From Eretmocerus hayati (taxonomy: Eukaryota; Arthropoda; Insecta; Hymenoptera; Aphelinidae), in contig CM056742.1 of NCBI GenBank assembly GCA_029851415.1, forward strand, positions 59,918,454 through 59,982,453: DNA of 64,000 nucleotides, given 5' to 3'. The position numbers and the translations under genes are program-made. Numbering within the stretch: the stretch's first letter is position 1; each line of letters starts with the position of its first letter. Below the pieces are notes generated by a model that worked only from the letters and a program-made list of their open reading frames with translations, was not told the origin of the DNA and searched no databases. Positions 44,557 through 55,885 of the stretch are shown in pieces.

Positions 44557-45380
44557 GGCCGTAACTACATAAGACGCGCTTAGCACGCGCGCACGGATGA
44601 GAGCAAGCGCGCGTGGATCAAAAAATTGTTAACAAACACATTCCATCGCTCTGTTTAAACAATTCTCGCCATGTTTATCACTCCAATGAGTTTTCGGGCT
44701 CGTCGGGATGGGATAAAAGTCAAGAATCATTGATTGACACCCAAGCCATGTTAAAGAGCCATTTACAATTGTTTGATCATCGAGCAGAATCAAATCAAGA
44801 TTCCAAGTTAGTTACACCTCGAGTAACACAGAACAAGTTGGATAAAATGTGTACATCAATCAAGGGGGAAATAGCTAATAATCCATACTGTAGCTACTTG
44901 GCTTATAGCTGCACGTACTGGCTCGTACCTGTCAATACTCGCGGTAGTAATTGCTGCTACCTACACAGTACGGAATGAGTATGTGATGGGTTTTGGAGAA
45001 GCGCTCCAAAGGCACGCATCGGTACTTCCCAGTATGTGACGGGTACTGAACAAGTACGTGACGGATTCTGGAGCCCTCGCTCAGCGAGCCGCGTGACAGT
45101 AAATGCGTGTATGAGCCAAGTGAGCTACGAGTACGTGACGGACTCTGAGAGCGGGTCATGGGGTACCATGAGGCAGTAGTTGCCAGCACGTAACAGGTAC
45201 GGGACGAGTATGTGACGGACTCCATGAGCACAGCTGGTCCGATTCAACGTACCTTGAATAATGGTGTGTCCTGCTACGTAATTGTCACGTAGTGAATGTG
45301 TGATCACACCAACGTACGCAGGGAATCAGTAAAGTGCTGTAACAACTGGGATCTTCATAGGATTGATACAACGCAGATTA
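44557..45380 (+). repeat. Left inverted repeat of the large element
   Basis: Pairs with 59235-60133. Outer block 'agacgcgcttagcacgc', inner block 'ggattgatac'. It carries several 'gtacgtgacgga'-type motifs (near 45030, 45052, 45132 and 45209). Confidence 0.85.
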
Positions 45381-47667
45381 GCCATGCATACCACGAGGGA
45401 ACTGACTAACGTGCCATCCATTCATATGATGAATTCACAGTCGATTGAAGATGATATATGGGATAGAGTCTCGAAAACAACTCACATATAATCAGAATAT
45501 TCTCCGCTCACTCTACCCTTTTCGATACTTAGTCGTCCTTTCATCAAGACGAGCGTATTCAATTTGAGAAATGGCATATTAGGACTGATCATGGTTTCAT
45601 AAAGTGTCTAGATTGTGAGGTCAAAGTAATGAGAGATTACACTTCAGGATGGGAGCATTAAGGTTGTCATAGATAGTCAAGGTGTTGGTTTTTTGAACTC
45701 GATGAGTAAGCAAATTTTCTCCGTGATGTGAGCCACAGACGTTTTTCCATCGACGAGTAGCTGGGTGGTCGAATCGTGATCGATAGTTTCCTTATGGAAA
45801 TGGCATCAAATTGGAATGATAAAATGAATGAATGGAAATTACGAATATCATGAGTAATTTTGTAGATTTTTCGTCCTTGATGTTTCATATATGAGACCAA
45901 ATAATCATCTCATATAGGAAATTACGAACTTCTGAATGATATTCGGATTAACACCAAATTTCGTTTGACGGTTGAAATGTTCTACGAGCCATTGTAATAA
46001 GTTTTATGCTCAGAAATTCATATTCATAGTAGTAGTGAGTGGGCCTTTGACTTCTTGATTTCTTCTTGATTCCTGACGCTTTACGACCGCGAATTTGGTT
46101 TGTACGTGCGAAAATACATAAGAAATAATGGTTGGCACGATGATCAAGATCACGGGGACACCCTTCGCTTCATTCGATCAGTTTGAAAAATAACCCAACG
46201 AAGAGGAAAGAACGTGTAAACTTCAGTTCTGATCGATCTTGCAGGACTTTGTCCTCCATATTCAAGAACACGAGGATGATCAACAAAAGTCATACATGGG
46301 AGGAACAAACCTACCTATTTGGAAATCTTCAGGGCTCTTCATCCATCAGAAAACCTCATTCAGAAAACCGCAGAGAAGTTTTCTCATTAGCACGCGCAAG
46401 ATGGCAAGAACTGTGAACTCAAGCGTAACAATTTGAAAAATTCTCCATTTTTTGGTCTACCTAAATGTATATGGATAAATTCCCCTAGAAATGATATTCA
46501 TGCAATTTTTCGATGTTTGAGTGCTCACAAAATTGCATGAAATAGCATTTGCGCCTCGGTCATGCGGTTCCTCGCTTCTGAGCGATTATTTCGACCCTTG
46601 CCTGCGGCTCGGGCCGAAAACCAATCGCTCCGAAACGAGCTACGACTTCATGATCTCGGTGCGAAATCTACTATTTCAGTCTCGATTAAAGGCGACATCG
46701 TTCAGCCATCACTTTCGCTATGAGCAAGCGTGCCCCATCAATTGGCAAGAGAAATCCCTGACTGGTTGCTCCGGTATTGTGATAAATATATCGCGTAGGA
46801 CTTTCATGGAATTAATAAGTTCTCTTTAAGTATATCAAATCGCTACACCCATTACATTTGCGAATCTGGGAGTTGGAAATAGAATGAACTAGTTTGTGGA
46901 TCCAAAAAACACAACTCCGCGTGTCCAACAGCGCACTAAAAAGTTGGTGCTCGATATGAGTCTCTCTATCCTCGATTATCCTGCTTCCAGCGGAATCAAG
47001 AACTCAAGTCTCTCGACATTAGCGGATCCATTTTCGTCTATACTCCTCCCATATTATGTTCACCATATCTTCTCGTAGGTTTAGTTCAGAACAGGAGTTT
47101 CTCAATGAAGATTCTGATTTTGATAATTCAAAAAAGAGTATACAGAAGTATGTACATTTTGAAGATTTCTCCATTATAAGTGACTGTAGAGCCCATATTA
47201 CATATACTATGAGAATACTTATGAATGTATCTCGTAATGGCGGTGAACTGACCATTTTCACAGTTCAGATATCCAAAATGTTGAAAATAACCTCAAAAAA
47301 GCACTCGATCCATCTCAATGTAGAAAGTAATGGTCGACGCATTCTCTAAGATGAACATACGTGTGCTTGACTTTATTCGGAGGCTCGAAAGGCTACTTCT
47401 TGATACACTGTGTGTACAGTTTGTTGAGTCTAACTCACAGTTCATCAAAAAGTATAGTTCAATACAGGGTGTAGAATCTATTTTTTGCGTCATCGTGATC
47501 ATTTCAATCCTCACCTGGGGCTCGGACCGGAATCTTATCACTCGAAAGCGAAGGATGGTTTCACACCCTTGTATCGAAATGTACTATTTCACTTTGGGAT
47601 AATGGTGAAATTCACCTCTAGACGTAATTTTTTTAAAATGCCATTGACTTACAGTAAATTTGTGAAA
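45381..47667. other. Interior of the large element, left part
   Basis: Contains only broken frames without known domains, including 45667-45900 (minus) and 46183-46436, 46521-46829 and 47056-47349 (plus). Probably the remains of a transposase gene. Confidence 0.4.
47056..47349 (+). pseudogene. Unidentified frame fragment in the large element
   Basis: A 97-residue frame with mixed, protein-like composition (for example DFDNSKKSIQKYVHFEDFSI and ELTIFTVQISKMLKI). No start context or domain is recognised. It shares orientation with the fragment at 57689-58093, with which it might form one gene. Confidence 0.3.
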
Positions 47668-47672
47668 CTATT

Positions 47673-47980
47673 TGTTGATATACTTGAGAGGGTCGAAGGG
47701 TTGATGAGGGGCACAAGAGTGGGACTAAATACTTTTATAATGAATGAATGTGTATATTCAACTAACAACAATACAGTATGTTACATATTGCCGGCTTGGC
47801 TCTTCTAGCTCAAGTAGTTGCTCTCTCTCTTCTCTCTCCAGCTTTGCTGCTGCGCGCATCACACTCATACATACACACATAAGTAGACTCATATTCTAGC
47901 CTGCAGGTGGCACCACGCATCAGCCACTTATTCTGGCAGACGATATAGTCATACAGGATAAATTTACTCACAATTCAACA
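47673..47980 (-). repeat. 3' LTR of the Copia element
   Basis: 308 bp, direct repeat of 57374-57683 with about 20 differences by eye plus short indels. Confidence 0.95.
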
Positions 47981-48134
47981 CGCCTCCTCAAATTTATCCT
48001 GTAAAACATCACTAAATATGCTTCAAATGTCATACGTTAAATTTGCCATTTCTCTGAACTCTTCTAACTTCTGTCTACCAAGAGACTTTGTCAATATATC
48101 AGAAATGTTTTCTTCAGACTGAACTCACCTCACA

Positions 48135-48480
48135 TCAATTATACCTCTCATATAGTTCAATGTACTTAGAATTCTTTGTGAAATTTTCAAATTTGGGAAG
48201 ACTTATAGCACCTGAATTATCTTCATCAATTGGTATCGAATCCTCCATTGGGACTTGAAAATCTACTAAAATGTCACTAATGAACTTCAACTCACTGACT
48301 GACTCTGACAGAGCAACATATTCTGCTGCTGTGAAAGCTTTGGTTACACTACTTTGTTTCTTGGATTTCCAAAATATTACATTCCCATATAATCTGATCA
48401 AATACCCAGTCGTAGACCTCCTATCGACTATATCTTCTGCATGGTCAGAATCTACATAGCAATCTAAGGTATCAACATTC
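48135..48480 (-). pseudogene. pol: Copia RNase H
   Basis: On the minus strand: DSDHAEDIVDRRSTTGYLI, then FWKSKKQSSVTKAFTAAEY and ALSESVSELKFI, the standard end of Copia polyproteins. Its frame differs from the preceding RT piece, and the tail leads towards the 3' LTR. Confidence 0.88.
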
Positions 48481-49020
48481 TCATTTCTTTTGTTTATTAG
48501 CTTTTAGATCTCTGGTCAAGTACAAATATTTCGAGATTCTCAATGCGTATCTGAAATGTGTTTGATCATAAAAATTTTGGAATCGACTCAAATAGTTAAC
48601 ACTGTAACTTATATCACATCTTGTTCCTGAACTCAGATATAAAAATGCTCCAATGAGGTTTCTGAATGGAATTTCCTTATCAGCAGACTGTGCAGGTTCA
48701 CACTTCAAATTTTCTTCCATTGGGGTTGGGTACAATTTAGCACTTTCTATTTTATAACGCTTGGCCAATGACTCTATATAACTCTTCTGATCTAAAGTCA
48801 TGATATTGTTTCTATGATCATGATCAATATTTATCCCCAAGTAGGTCTTAATTTCACCCATTTCATTCTGAACCTCTTCGTTAACAATCTTTCTATGTAA
48901 TCCAAGTGTTTAAGGACTTCACAACAGACCAACAGATCATCTACAAATAGAATCAAGTAAATTATTATAAATAAAGAGTAAATCAAGAGTAAAAGTGTAG
49001 CCAAGACTAAGATGTACGTC
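48481..49020 (-). pseudogene. pol: Copia reverse transcriptase, C-terminal part
   Basis: Begins just upstream of the catalytic motif LILFVDDLLVC (about 48936-48951), continues through the FRMKW and MGEIKTYLGI blocks into the thumb (LDQKSYIESLAKRYKI) and PYRN-like region (IPFRNLIGAFLYLSSGTRCDI). A frameshift near 48850 splits it. Upstream sequence on the minus strand is no longer Copia-like. Confidence 0.88.
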
Positions 49021-50029
49021 ATATGCAATGAAATTATATAAAATTGATTAGAGCAGCATCAGAGATCACTAATATACATATCACAACCACTGTTCCATGC
49101 ATGGACAGTTACTAATAGGACTGACCAGTCCTACAACATCTAAATGTGAGAGACGATCCCTCTTGAGTTGGACCCGAATAAGTTTTGGTGAGATATGAGA
49201 AATAGCTTGAATGGATAATACATTGGTTGCAATGTAATTCTCTCACTAAAATAAATTATGAATTTGAGATACACAATTTATAGCTTCAGAGTTAGGTCTA
49301 TCTCAAGTATCGGAGGAATCGAAAATCAATTCACTGATAAAATGTATATAAATGCTGGCACCCATGCATCATAAACTCTCCAAATATATTTGAGGAATAT
49401 TCTTGACATTTCACCTTGCACTGCACAACAGCAAGAATGGCACATATTTTGGCCATCAGACCATCATTTTTAAATCACTGCAAACAAGAGAGCATACATC
49501 AGATGGCTTCTATTTACTAGTAGACCAACAATGAGATAATTTTGTATTAAATCTTCACTGTATTCGATACACGTGCAGAGAGTAAGAACACTCATCTGGA
49601 ACAGTACCTGAATGGTGAATATGGTCTGCTAGCTTGTTTTAGTCGCTTTAGTCGCTCAGTCACGCACACAAGGCCGATTGTGTCACACCGATGCAGTGTC
49701 GACTTCGAGATGAGTCGAATCTCGAAAGTGGCTGCAAATGAAAATCCACGATGAGTTTCGTCGGGGAGGGTCTCAAATTTGTCGGTCGTGGAAGGATGCC
49801 ATTAGTTCATACATCGACGAAACAAAATGGTATTTCGATAGAGAAATGATCAAGCTCGCGATTACTGAAGCACATCGTGGCTGATAAGTGCAAGAATCCA
49901 TAATATTCTATAATCGAGGCAGAATGAGAGGTTAAAAAACCCCAACTTGGCGTGTATAAGGCTACGACAGCGCTGCGAGTTTCTCTTCTATATATACTCG
50001 CCAGAAAGCGCGGATATATCTTATATATA
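49021..50029. other. Non-Copia sequence inside the Copia element
   Basis: About 1 kb of AT-rich DNA with no recognised gene, lying between the interrupted RT and the first foldback. It is probably part of an earlier insertion. Confidence 0.45.
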
Positions 50030-50031
50030 TA

Positions 50032-52122
50032 TGAGTCATTCTGGAGCAGGCTGGAAAAAATCGTCACCAGGGGGGTCTGGGAAAAACCCGCAAAATTTTT
50101 TTTCCATTAGTACTATGTTGAAATAGTACGAAAAAATTTTTTTCTGATTTTTTCGGCCCCCTTGTGGGCCACAGGGCCCATGAAAAGGCCATTTTAGGCC
50201 CTTTTTAGCCTATCCTAGGAAAATCATAGTTCCAATGCAATTCAATATTTTTCAATGTACTTGGGCGCATTTTTCTCGTCAAGACTAGTACTTTTGAAAA
50301 AAAATCGTCCAAGGCCACTTAGTGAGCCTGATGACTTCTGCAAGGTAATTATTAAGAGCAAATTTCAGTTATTTTTGAGTCTGCTTCAAAGCGATCTAGC
50401 TCCTACTAGACATGTGATAATCGACTTCTGCAGGTGGTCATTTTGAAGGTCTTGGAAAAACCTACAATTTGACCACCTGCAAAAGTCAGTTATCGTACTT
50501 TTTCTAGGAGCTATAGCCGATACAAGTTGAGCTATTCACGAAAAATTCGAAGATTCAGGACTCGATTCCAAAAATAAATCTCAATTTTTCTTCGCCAAAC
50601 TTTTGCGAAAATGTTCTTTCAGACATCTACACTCAGTGAAAGAAATTTGGCGGAGGTTATTTTCTTTGATTTCTTTTTCGAGCGTTACAAAATGCCGCAT
50701 TTCGTGGTTTTAGCAAAAACGGCATTTTTGATCATGGTCACATATGCTCCCATCTGGACTGATGTGCACCAATCTGTGTGAAAGTACGCCCTGAAGTACC
50801 CCTAAGTACGTGTAAGAAGTTGCAGGGACGAGCCTCCAGCCAGGAGCGAGCCGTAGATTCTATTTACCGTGTCAAAAATAGCCATTATCTTGGCTATTCG
50901 AGCGTAAGCGACTGAGAGCATGATTTTACTCGTTCTGGCTTACAAATGAGATAATGGGCTAGAATGAGGATCCAAACATACTTTTCCGACTCAAAATGAC
51001 CATCTGAACACAATTCCGAGGTCAGTTTAGCTCTAGAATGTCGTCTAGTGCCTCAACGGTGTCAGAACCCGTCGAGAGAATCTAAGATCTTGAGGGGCAG
51101 AGGGACGACTATTTAGAGCAAAACTGACCTCAGAATTGTGTTCAGATGGTCATTTTGATTCGGAAAAGTATGTTTGGATCCTCATTCTAGCCCATTATCT
51201 CATTCGTAAGCCAGAACGAGTAAAATCATGCTCTCAGTCGCTTACGCTCGAATAGCCAAAATGATGGCTACTTTTGACACGGTAAATAGAACCTACAGCT
51301 CGCTCCTGGCTCAAGGCTCGTCCCCGCAACTTCTTACAGGTACTTGGGAGTACTTTGGGGAGTACTTTCACACAGATTGGTGCACATCAGTCCAGATGGG
51401 AGCATATGTGACCGTGGTCAAAGATGCCGTTTTTGCTAAAACCACGAAATGCGGCATTTTGTAACGCTTCACGAGAAAAATAAGAAAAATAACCTCCGCC
51501 AAATTTTTTTTACTGAAAGTAGATGTCTGAAAGAACACTTTCGCACAAGTTTGGTGGAAAAAAATTGAGATATATTTTTGGAATCGAGTCTTGAATTTTC
51601 GACTTTTTCGTAAATAGCTCAACTTGTGTCGGCTATAGCTCCTATAAAAAGTACGATAACTGACTTCTGCAGGTGGTTAAATTGTAGGTTTTTCCAAGAC
51701 CTTCAAAATGACCACCTGCAGAAGTCAATTATCACATGTCTAGTAGGAGCTAGATCGCTTTGGAGCAGGCCCAAGAATAACTGAAATTTGCTCTCAATAA
51801 TTACCTTGCAGAAGTCGTCAGGCTCACTAAGTGGCCTTGGACGATTTTTTTTAAAAGTACTAGTCTTGACGAGGAAAATGCGCCCAAGTACGTTGAGAAA
51901 TATTGAATTGCGTTGGAACTATAGTTTTCCTTGAATAGGCTAAAAAAGGGCCTAAAATGGCCCTTTCATGGGCCCTGTGGCCCACAGGGGGGGGGGACCG
52001 AAAAAATCAGAAAAAATTTTTTTCGTACTATTCTAACATAGTATTGATGGAAAAGAATTTTTGCGGATTTTTCCCAGACCCCCCTGGTGACGGTTTTGTC
52101 CAGCTTGCCCCAAAATGACTCA
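50032..52122. mobile_element. 2.09-kb near-complete palindrome (foldback family A)
   Basis: The ends 'tgagtcattctggagcaggc' (50032) and the related complement ending 'aatgactca' (52122) are flanked by TA (50030-50031 and 52123-52124). The arms are about 1.03 kb each with the centre near 51070. A nested hairpin ('ttctgcaggtggtcatttt' against its complement) lies in each arm at about 50430 and 51700. Frames such as 51228-51464 are mirrored and not codon-biased. A shorter relative is at 61399-62726. Confidence 0.9.
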
Positions 52123-52124
52123 TA

Positions 52125-53497
52125 TGAGTAATTCCGCGCGAAAGCGGACCCTCGAATTGCAGACATATCTCAGATTGTTTTACCACTATTCTTAATCGAT
52201 TCTATGGTCCAAAAAATGAACTTTTCACCCTCTATGGGGTGAAAAAGAAATTTTTTGTTTCCGTGAGGAATATCTTTGTGATAGTGTTTTCAGGAAAAAA
52301 TATCAATCTTTTTCCAGTAAAATGGGTGTAGTTCCGACTTGAGGTCAGATACGACCACGCAAATAGTGGCATTCGAAAGGTCTCCCGAAAACCTATCGAA
52401 ATATGTTTCGAAATTTTTTTTCTTGAGTCTACGGACGCCCCCTACGAGCAAAAAGGTGAAAAACAGAGAAAATTCATTTCCTCAAAAACCTAATTTTCTA
52501 AAGATCTGGAAATCCATATTTCGATGTAAAATTGCGTGTTCTTCCAGAAAAAAGTGGTCTCGATCTGTGTTTTTGGGTTCTACGCTGTTTTTTTCACGTT
52601 TTATCAATATTCTCAGCCTTTTCGGTTGAAAAATGAATTTTTCTGCGCATGCGCAGGAATTTAGACTGCTGAAACCAATCCCATTGAAAAGCCAAGGAAA
52701 TTTCCTTCAAGACGACTATACTTGGTGAAGTCGATTCGATGTACTAAGACCAAAGTTGGAAGGTCTAAAAAATGATGACACTTCTACTCGAGTCACGATA
52801 GTGATGGGAAATTCGTGCAAGATCTGCATTTACCCCTCTTGAAGATGCTTCATCATTAATGTGATGTAACTTTGGGCCAAGTAGATAAAATTGACTTCGC
52901 GGCGTAGTCATTTTGAAGGAAATTTCCTTGGCTTTTCAATGAAATTGGTTTCAGCAGTCTAAATTCCTGCGCATGCGCAGAAAAATTCATTTTTCAACCG
53001 AAAAGGCTGAGAGTATTGATGAAACGTAAAAAAAACAGCGTAGAACCCAAAAACACAGATCGGAACCACTTTATTCTGGAAGAGCACGCAATTTTACATC
53101 GAAATATGGATTTCCAGATTTTTAGAAAATTAGGTTTTTGAGGAAATGAATTTTTTCTGGTTTTCACCTTCTTGCTCATAGGGGGCGTCCGTAGCCTCAA
53201 AAAAAAAATTTTCGAAACATATTTCGATAGATTTTTGGAAGACCTTTCGAATGACACTATTTGCGTGGTCGTATCTTATCTCAAGTCGGAACTACACCCA
53301 TTTCACTGAAAGAAGATTGGTATTTTTTCCTAAAAACACTATCACAAAGATATTCCCCACGGAAACAAAAAATTTTTTTTCCACCCCATAGAAGGTGAAA
53401 AGTTCATTTTTTGGACCATAGAATCGATTAGAAATGTCGGAAGAAGAATTTGAAACATGTTTGCAATTCGTGGTCCGCTTTCGCGCGGAATTACTCA
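52125..53497. mobile_element. 1373-bp foldback (family B, intact copy)
   Basis: The ends 'tgagtaattccgcgcgaaag' and the complement ending 'ggaattactca' have TA on each side; the left TA is shared with family A. The arms are about 600 bp with a short non-paired centre. It matches the split copy at 34553-37992 in length and sequence. No transposase. Confidence 0.92.
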
Positions 53498-53499
53498 TA

Positions 53500-54209
53500 T
53501 GCATTTCAAAGTCTCTCCATGATTCATTCCACAGTCCTTTGGGATTAACGTATAGGAATTGATTAGTATCCATCAAATTCGTAGTGATGTGGGTCAGTGT
53601 ATTGTTATGTATGTATTCAATTTCACGTATAATAAGATAAATTGAGTTTAGTCCACATTTTTGGGCATAATACGCAACAATCAAACCATAACGATGCTCT
53701 TATCCCGGGAGAACGTTTTTCCAGCACAAAAGTGTAGATTCCTTCAGCTATGAATATGGAATCGCAAGGAATTTTTTCTTCATTGAAAAGTACGCAAGAA
53801 ATGCCACCTTTTCCAGGTGAAATAAAATATGGTTTCCATTTGACTTTTTCGAGTATTCACGCTCATAAGTCAGAAAAATCGATAAACTCAACTATAATGA
53901 TGGTTTTTGGGCGCGAGACCACCATTTCCCGAGTACGAAAATACCCAGAGAAGTTGTATTTTCTTATGTAGAATGATGTACCATTCGCCCATCTTGAGAC
54001 GTTGGGCGGTTCCGGAGAACGATGCAGGAATGTATCGTACGCGTGTATTTTAAATGGGGGGGAACTTTTGCATGCCAAATCGCTCCAAGTGGATTTCATG
54101 CGGAAAAAATTTACACGCATACTCGGACACCCAAAACGAGTATCTGACGTGATTTATAGCCAAATCCGTTTGTGCCTAATTTTGCCTCATTTGCAACAGC
54201 TCCTTCCTG
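53500..54209. other. Remnant with similarity to the 6.2-kb transposon's inverted repeat
   Basis: On the plus strand, 53950-54070 ('gaagttgtattttcttatg', then 'gtattttaaatggggggga') follows the same order of phrases as 11150-11265 in the 6.2-kb element's right inverted repeat. The match is weak but ordered. Minus-strand frames 53863-54120 and 53292-53684 are open but unidentified. Confidence 0.35.
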
Positions 54210-54603
54210 ACTTTACATTTCCATTCAAAAATGCTGTTTCAACATCCATTTGATGGATTATCAGTCCATTCTGACAACTATAGGCCAATAAAAGTTTCAA
54301 AGTTCACATTTTGGCTACAGGTGAATATATATCTTCAAGAATTTCATTCTGTTGAAAACCTCTTACAACAAATCTGGCTTTAAATACTCCATTCGCTTTC
54401 AAAAAGTAAATCCATTTCAAATCAAGAGCTTCCTCCCCAGGTGGGAGTTTAACCAACTTATACGTTTGATTCTTTCCTAGACACTCGACTTCTTTATCCA
54501 TGGCTTCACACCAGGATCTTGATTCCTCACTTCTCAAAGCCTCATTATAGGTAACTGGACAATTTGCATTCACATAGTTTACATGGATAACACTATTGTA
54601 CAC
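54210..54603 (-). pseudogene. pol: Copia reverse transcriptase, N-terminal part
   Basis: Minus-strand frame with the RVT_2 start (PVTYNEALRSEESRSWCEAM, then KWIYFLKANGVFKARFVVRG, then EDIYSPVAKM) and, just past a stop near 54304, MDVETAFLNGNV. Similarity ends at about 54210. The 70-100 residues that normally lead from here to the catalytic Asp-Asp motif were not found, so sequence was lost as well as inserted. Confidence 0.9.
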
Positions 54604-55456
54604 ACAATATCATCAAATTGAGAAGGTTGTTTCTAGATCTTTCTGATCTTCTCACGTTCTGCAAATCATTTTTCTCTCCAGGACTTTTTCTACTCTCTTC
54701 AATATTTGGAAACCTACTTCTGTCATCATGGGTTTCTACATTTGAACTTTCTGATTCATCATCTCCTCTGTATCCCACTAAAGTTACACCCTTTTCTTCT
54801 ATTTCAACATGTCTAGCTACTACAATTTTGTTATCAATCAGGACTCTATATCCCACTTCTCCATATCCTACTAGGATTCCTAACTCAGTTTTTCTATCCC
54901 ATTTGGAATTTCTCTTGACTTCTGGTTCCCCGACTAAAACTTTACTGCCATATAAACGTAAGTTACTGATATTTGGTTTTTCACGAATCAAAATTTCATA
55001 AGGAGTTTTATTTTCAATAGTATTTGCTAGAGTTCTATTTTTCAAATAAGCAGCTGTCTTTATAACCTCTGGCCAGTACTTTGGATGGAACCCAGCCTCG
55101 GATAGTAAACATCTACCAGTATCCACAATTGATCTATTGTATCTCTCTGCAGTCCCATTTGATTCGTGGACGTAAGGTGAGCAAGGCTCTAGGTTCATCC
55201 CCTTATTCTTGATGAACTCAAAAATTTGGTTATTCATGTACTTCACCATTATCACACTTCAAATGTTTAATTCTTTTTGAAGTAAGATTCCCTACCAAAT
55301 TCACATATCTGACGAAACAATCATAAACTCCACTCTTGCATTTAATTGTGTAAACCATAGCAGCTCCACTATAGTCATCAATAAAAGTTACGAAATACTT
55401 GTCACCGTTAAACCCTGGAGTACTGTGTGGCCCATTTACGTCCGTATGAACAATTT
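54593..55456 (-). pseudogene. pol: Copia integrase core and C-terminal region
   Basis: The catalytic residues are all visible: Asp in IVHTDVNGP (about 55440), Asp in LKCDNGE (about 55250) and Glu in SNGTAERYN (about 55146). A one-base shift near 55255 moves the rest into another frame (55255-54593), which goes through YWPEVIKTAAYLKNRT and TPYEI to a charged, Ser-rich linker before RT. Integrase joins the cDNA to the genome. Confidence 0.9.
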
Positions 55457-55705
55457 CTAATCTCTATGGCGATGATTCTCAAAAGGTAGATTGTGCATTT
55501 TATTTTGGATACACGTTCCACATTTCATCAACTGTGAATCTAATTCATTTGGCAATCCTTCAACAAGTTTTTCTTTAGATGAAATGTTTGAATATTTCAA
55601 ATTGGCATGGCCAGAAATTCGATGATATTTTTCTTTGGAAGTCAATTTACCTGGCTCTCTTTTGGCTACATAATTTGCTTCTCTCTTAATTAAGGTACTA
55701 CTCAT
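55457..55705 (-). pseudogene. pol: Copia pre-integrase zinc-binding domain
   Basis: Pattern H...H...C-x2-C (YHRISGHANLKYSN, KCGTCIQNK), the GAG_pre-integrs domain in front of Copia integrase. It is separated by stops from the protease side (near 55710) and from the core (near 55455). Confidence 0.88.
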
Positions 55706-55711
55706 TTTATA

Positions 55712-55885
55712 TTAAGAATTCTCTTTGTACGCAATCGCAATTAATTCATTCGTATCTAAATTGAAGATCTTTGATGTTTTCCCTATGGGAACTATTTTAT
55801 TCCAATCTGTTACTTTAGCATAGCTGATGAGGTTCCTATCCATTTCTTTGACGAAAAATACGTTTTTCATATCGATTCGTTTCCT
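55712..55885 (-). pseudogene. pol: Copia protease remainder after frameshift
   Basis: Carries KNVFFVKEMDRNLISYAKV and further residues typical of the stretch between protease and the pre-integrase domain, but in a different frame from Gag-protease. Confidence 0.85.

Noticed and set aside
51228..51464. Similar open frames in the 2.09-kb foldback and in the one at 61342-61728
   Set aside because: Comparing the two codon by codon, substitutions fall about equally in positions one, two and three, so the frame is not under protein selection.
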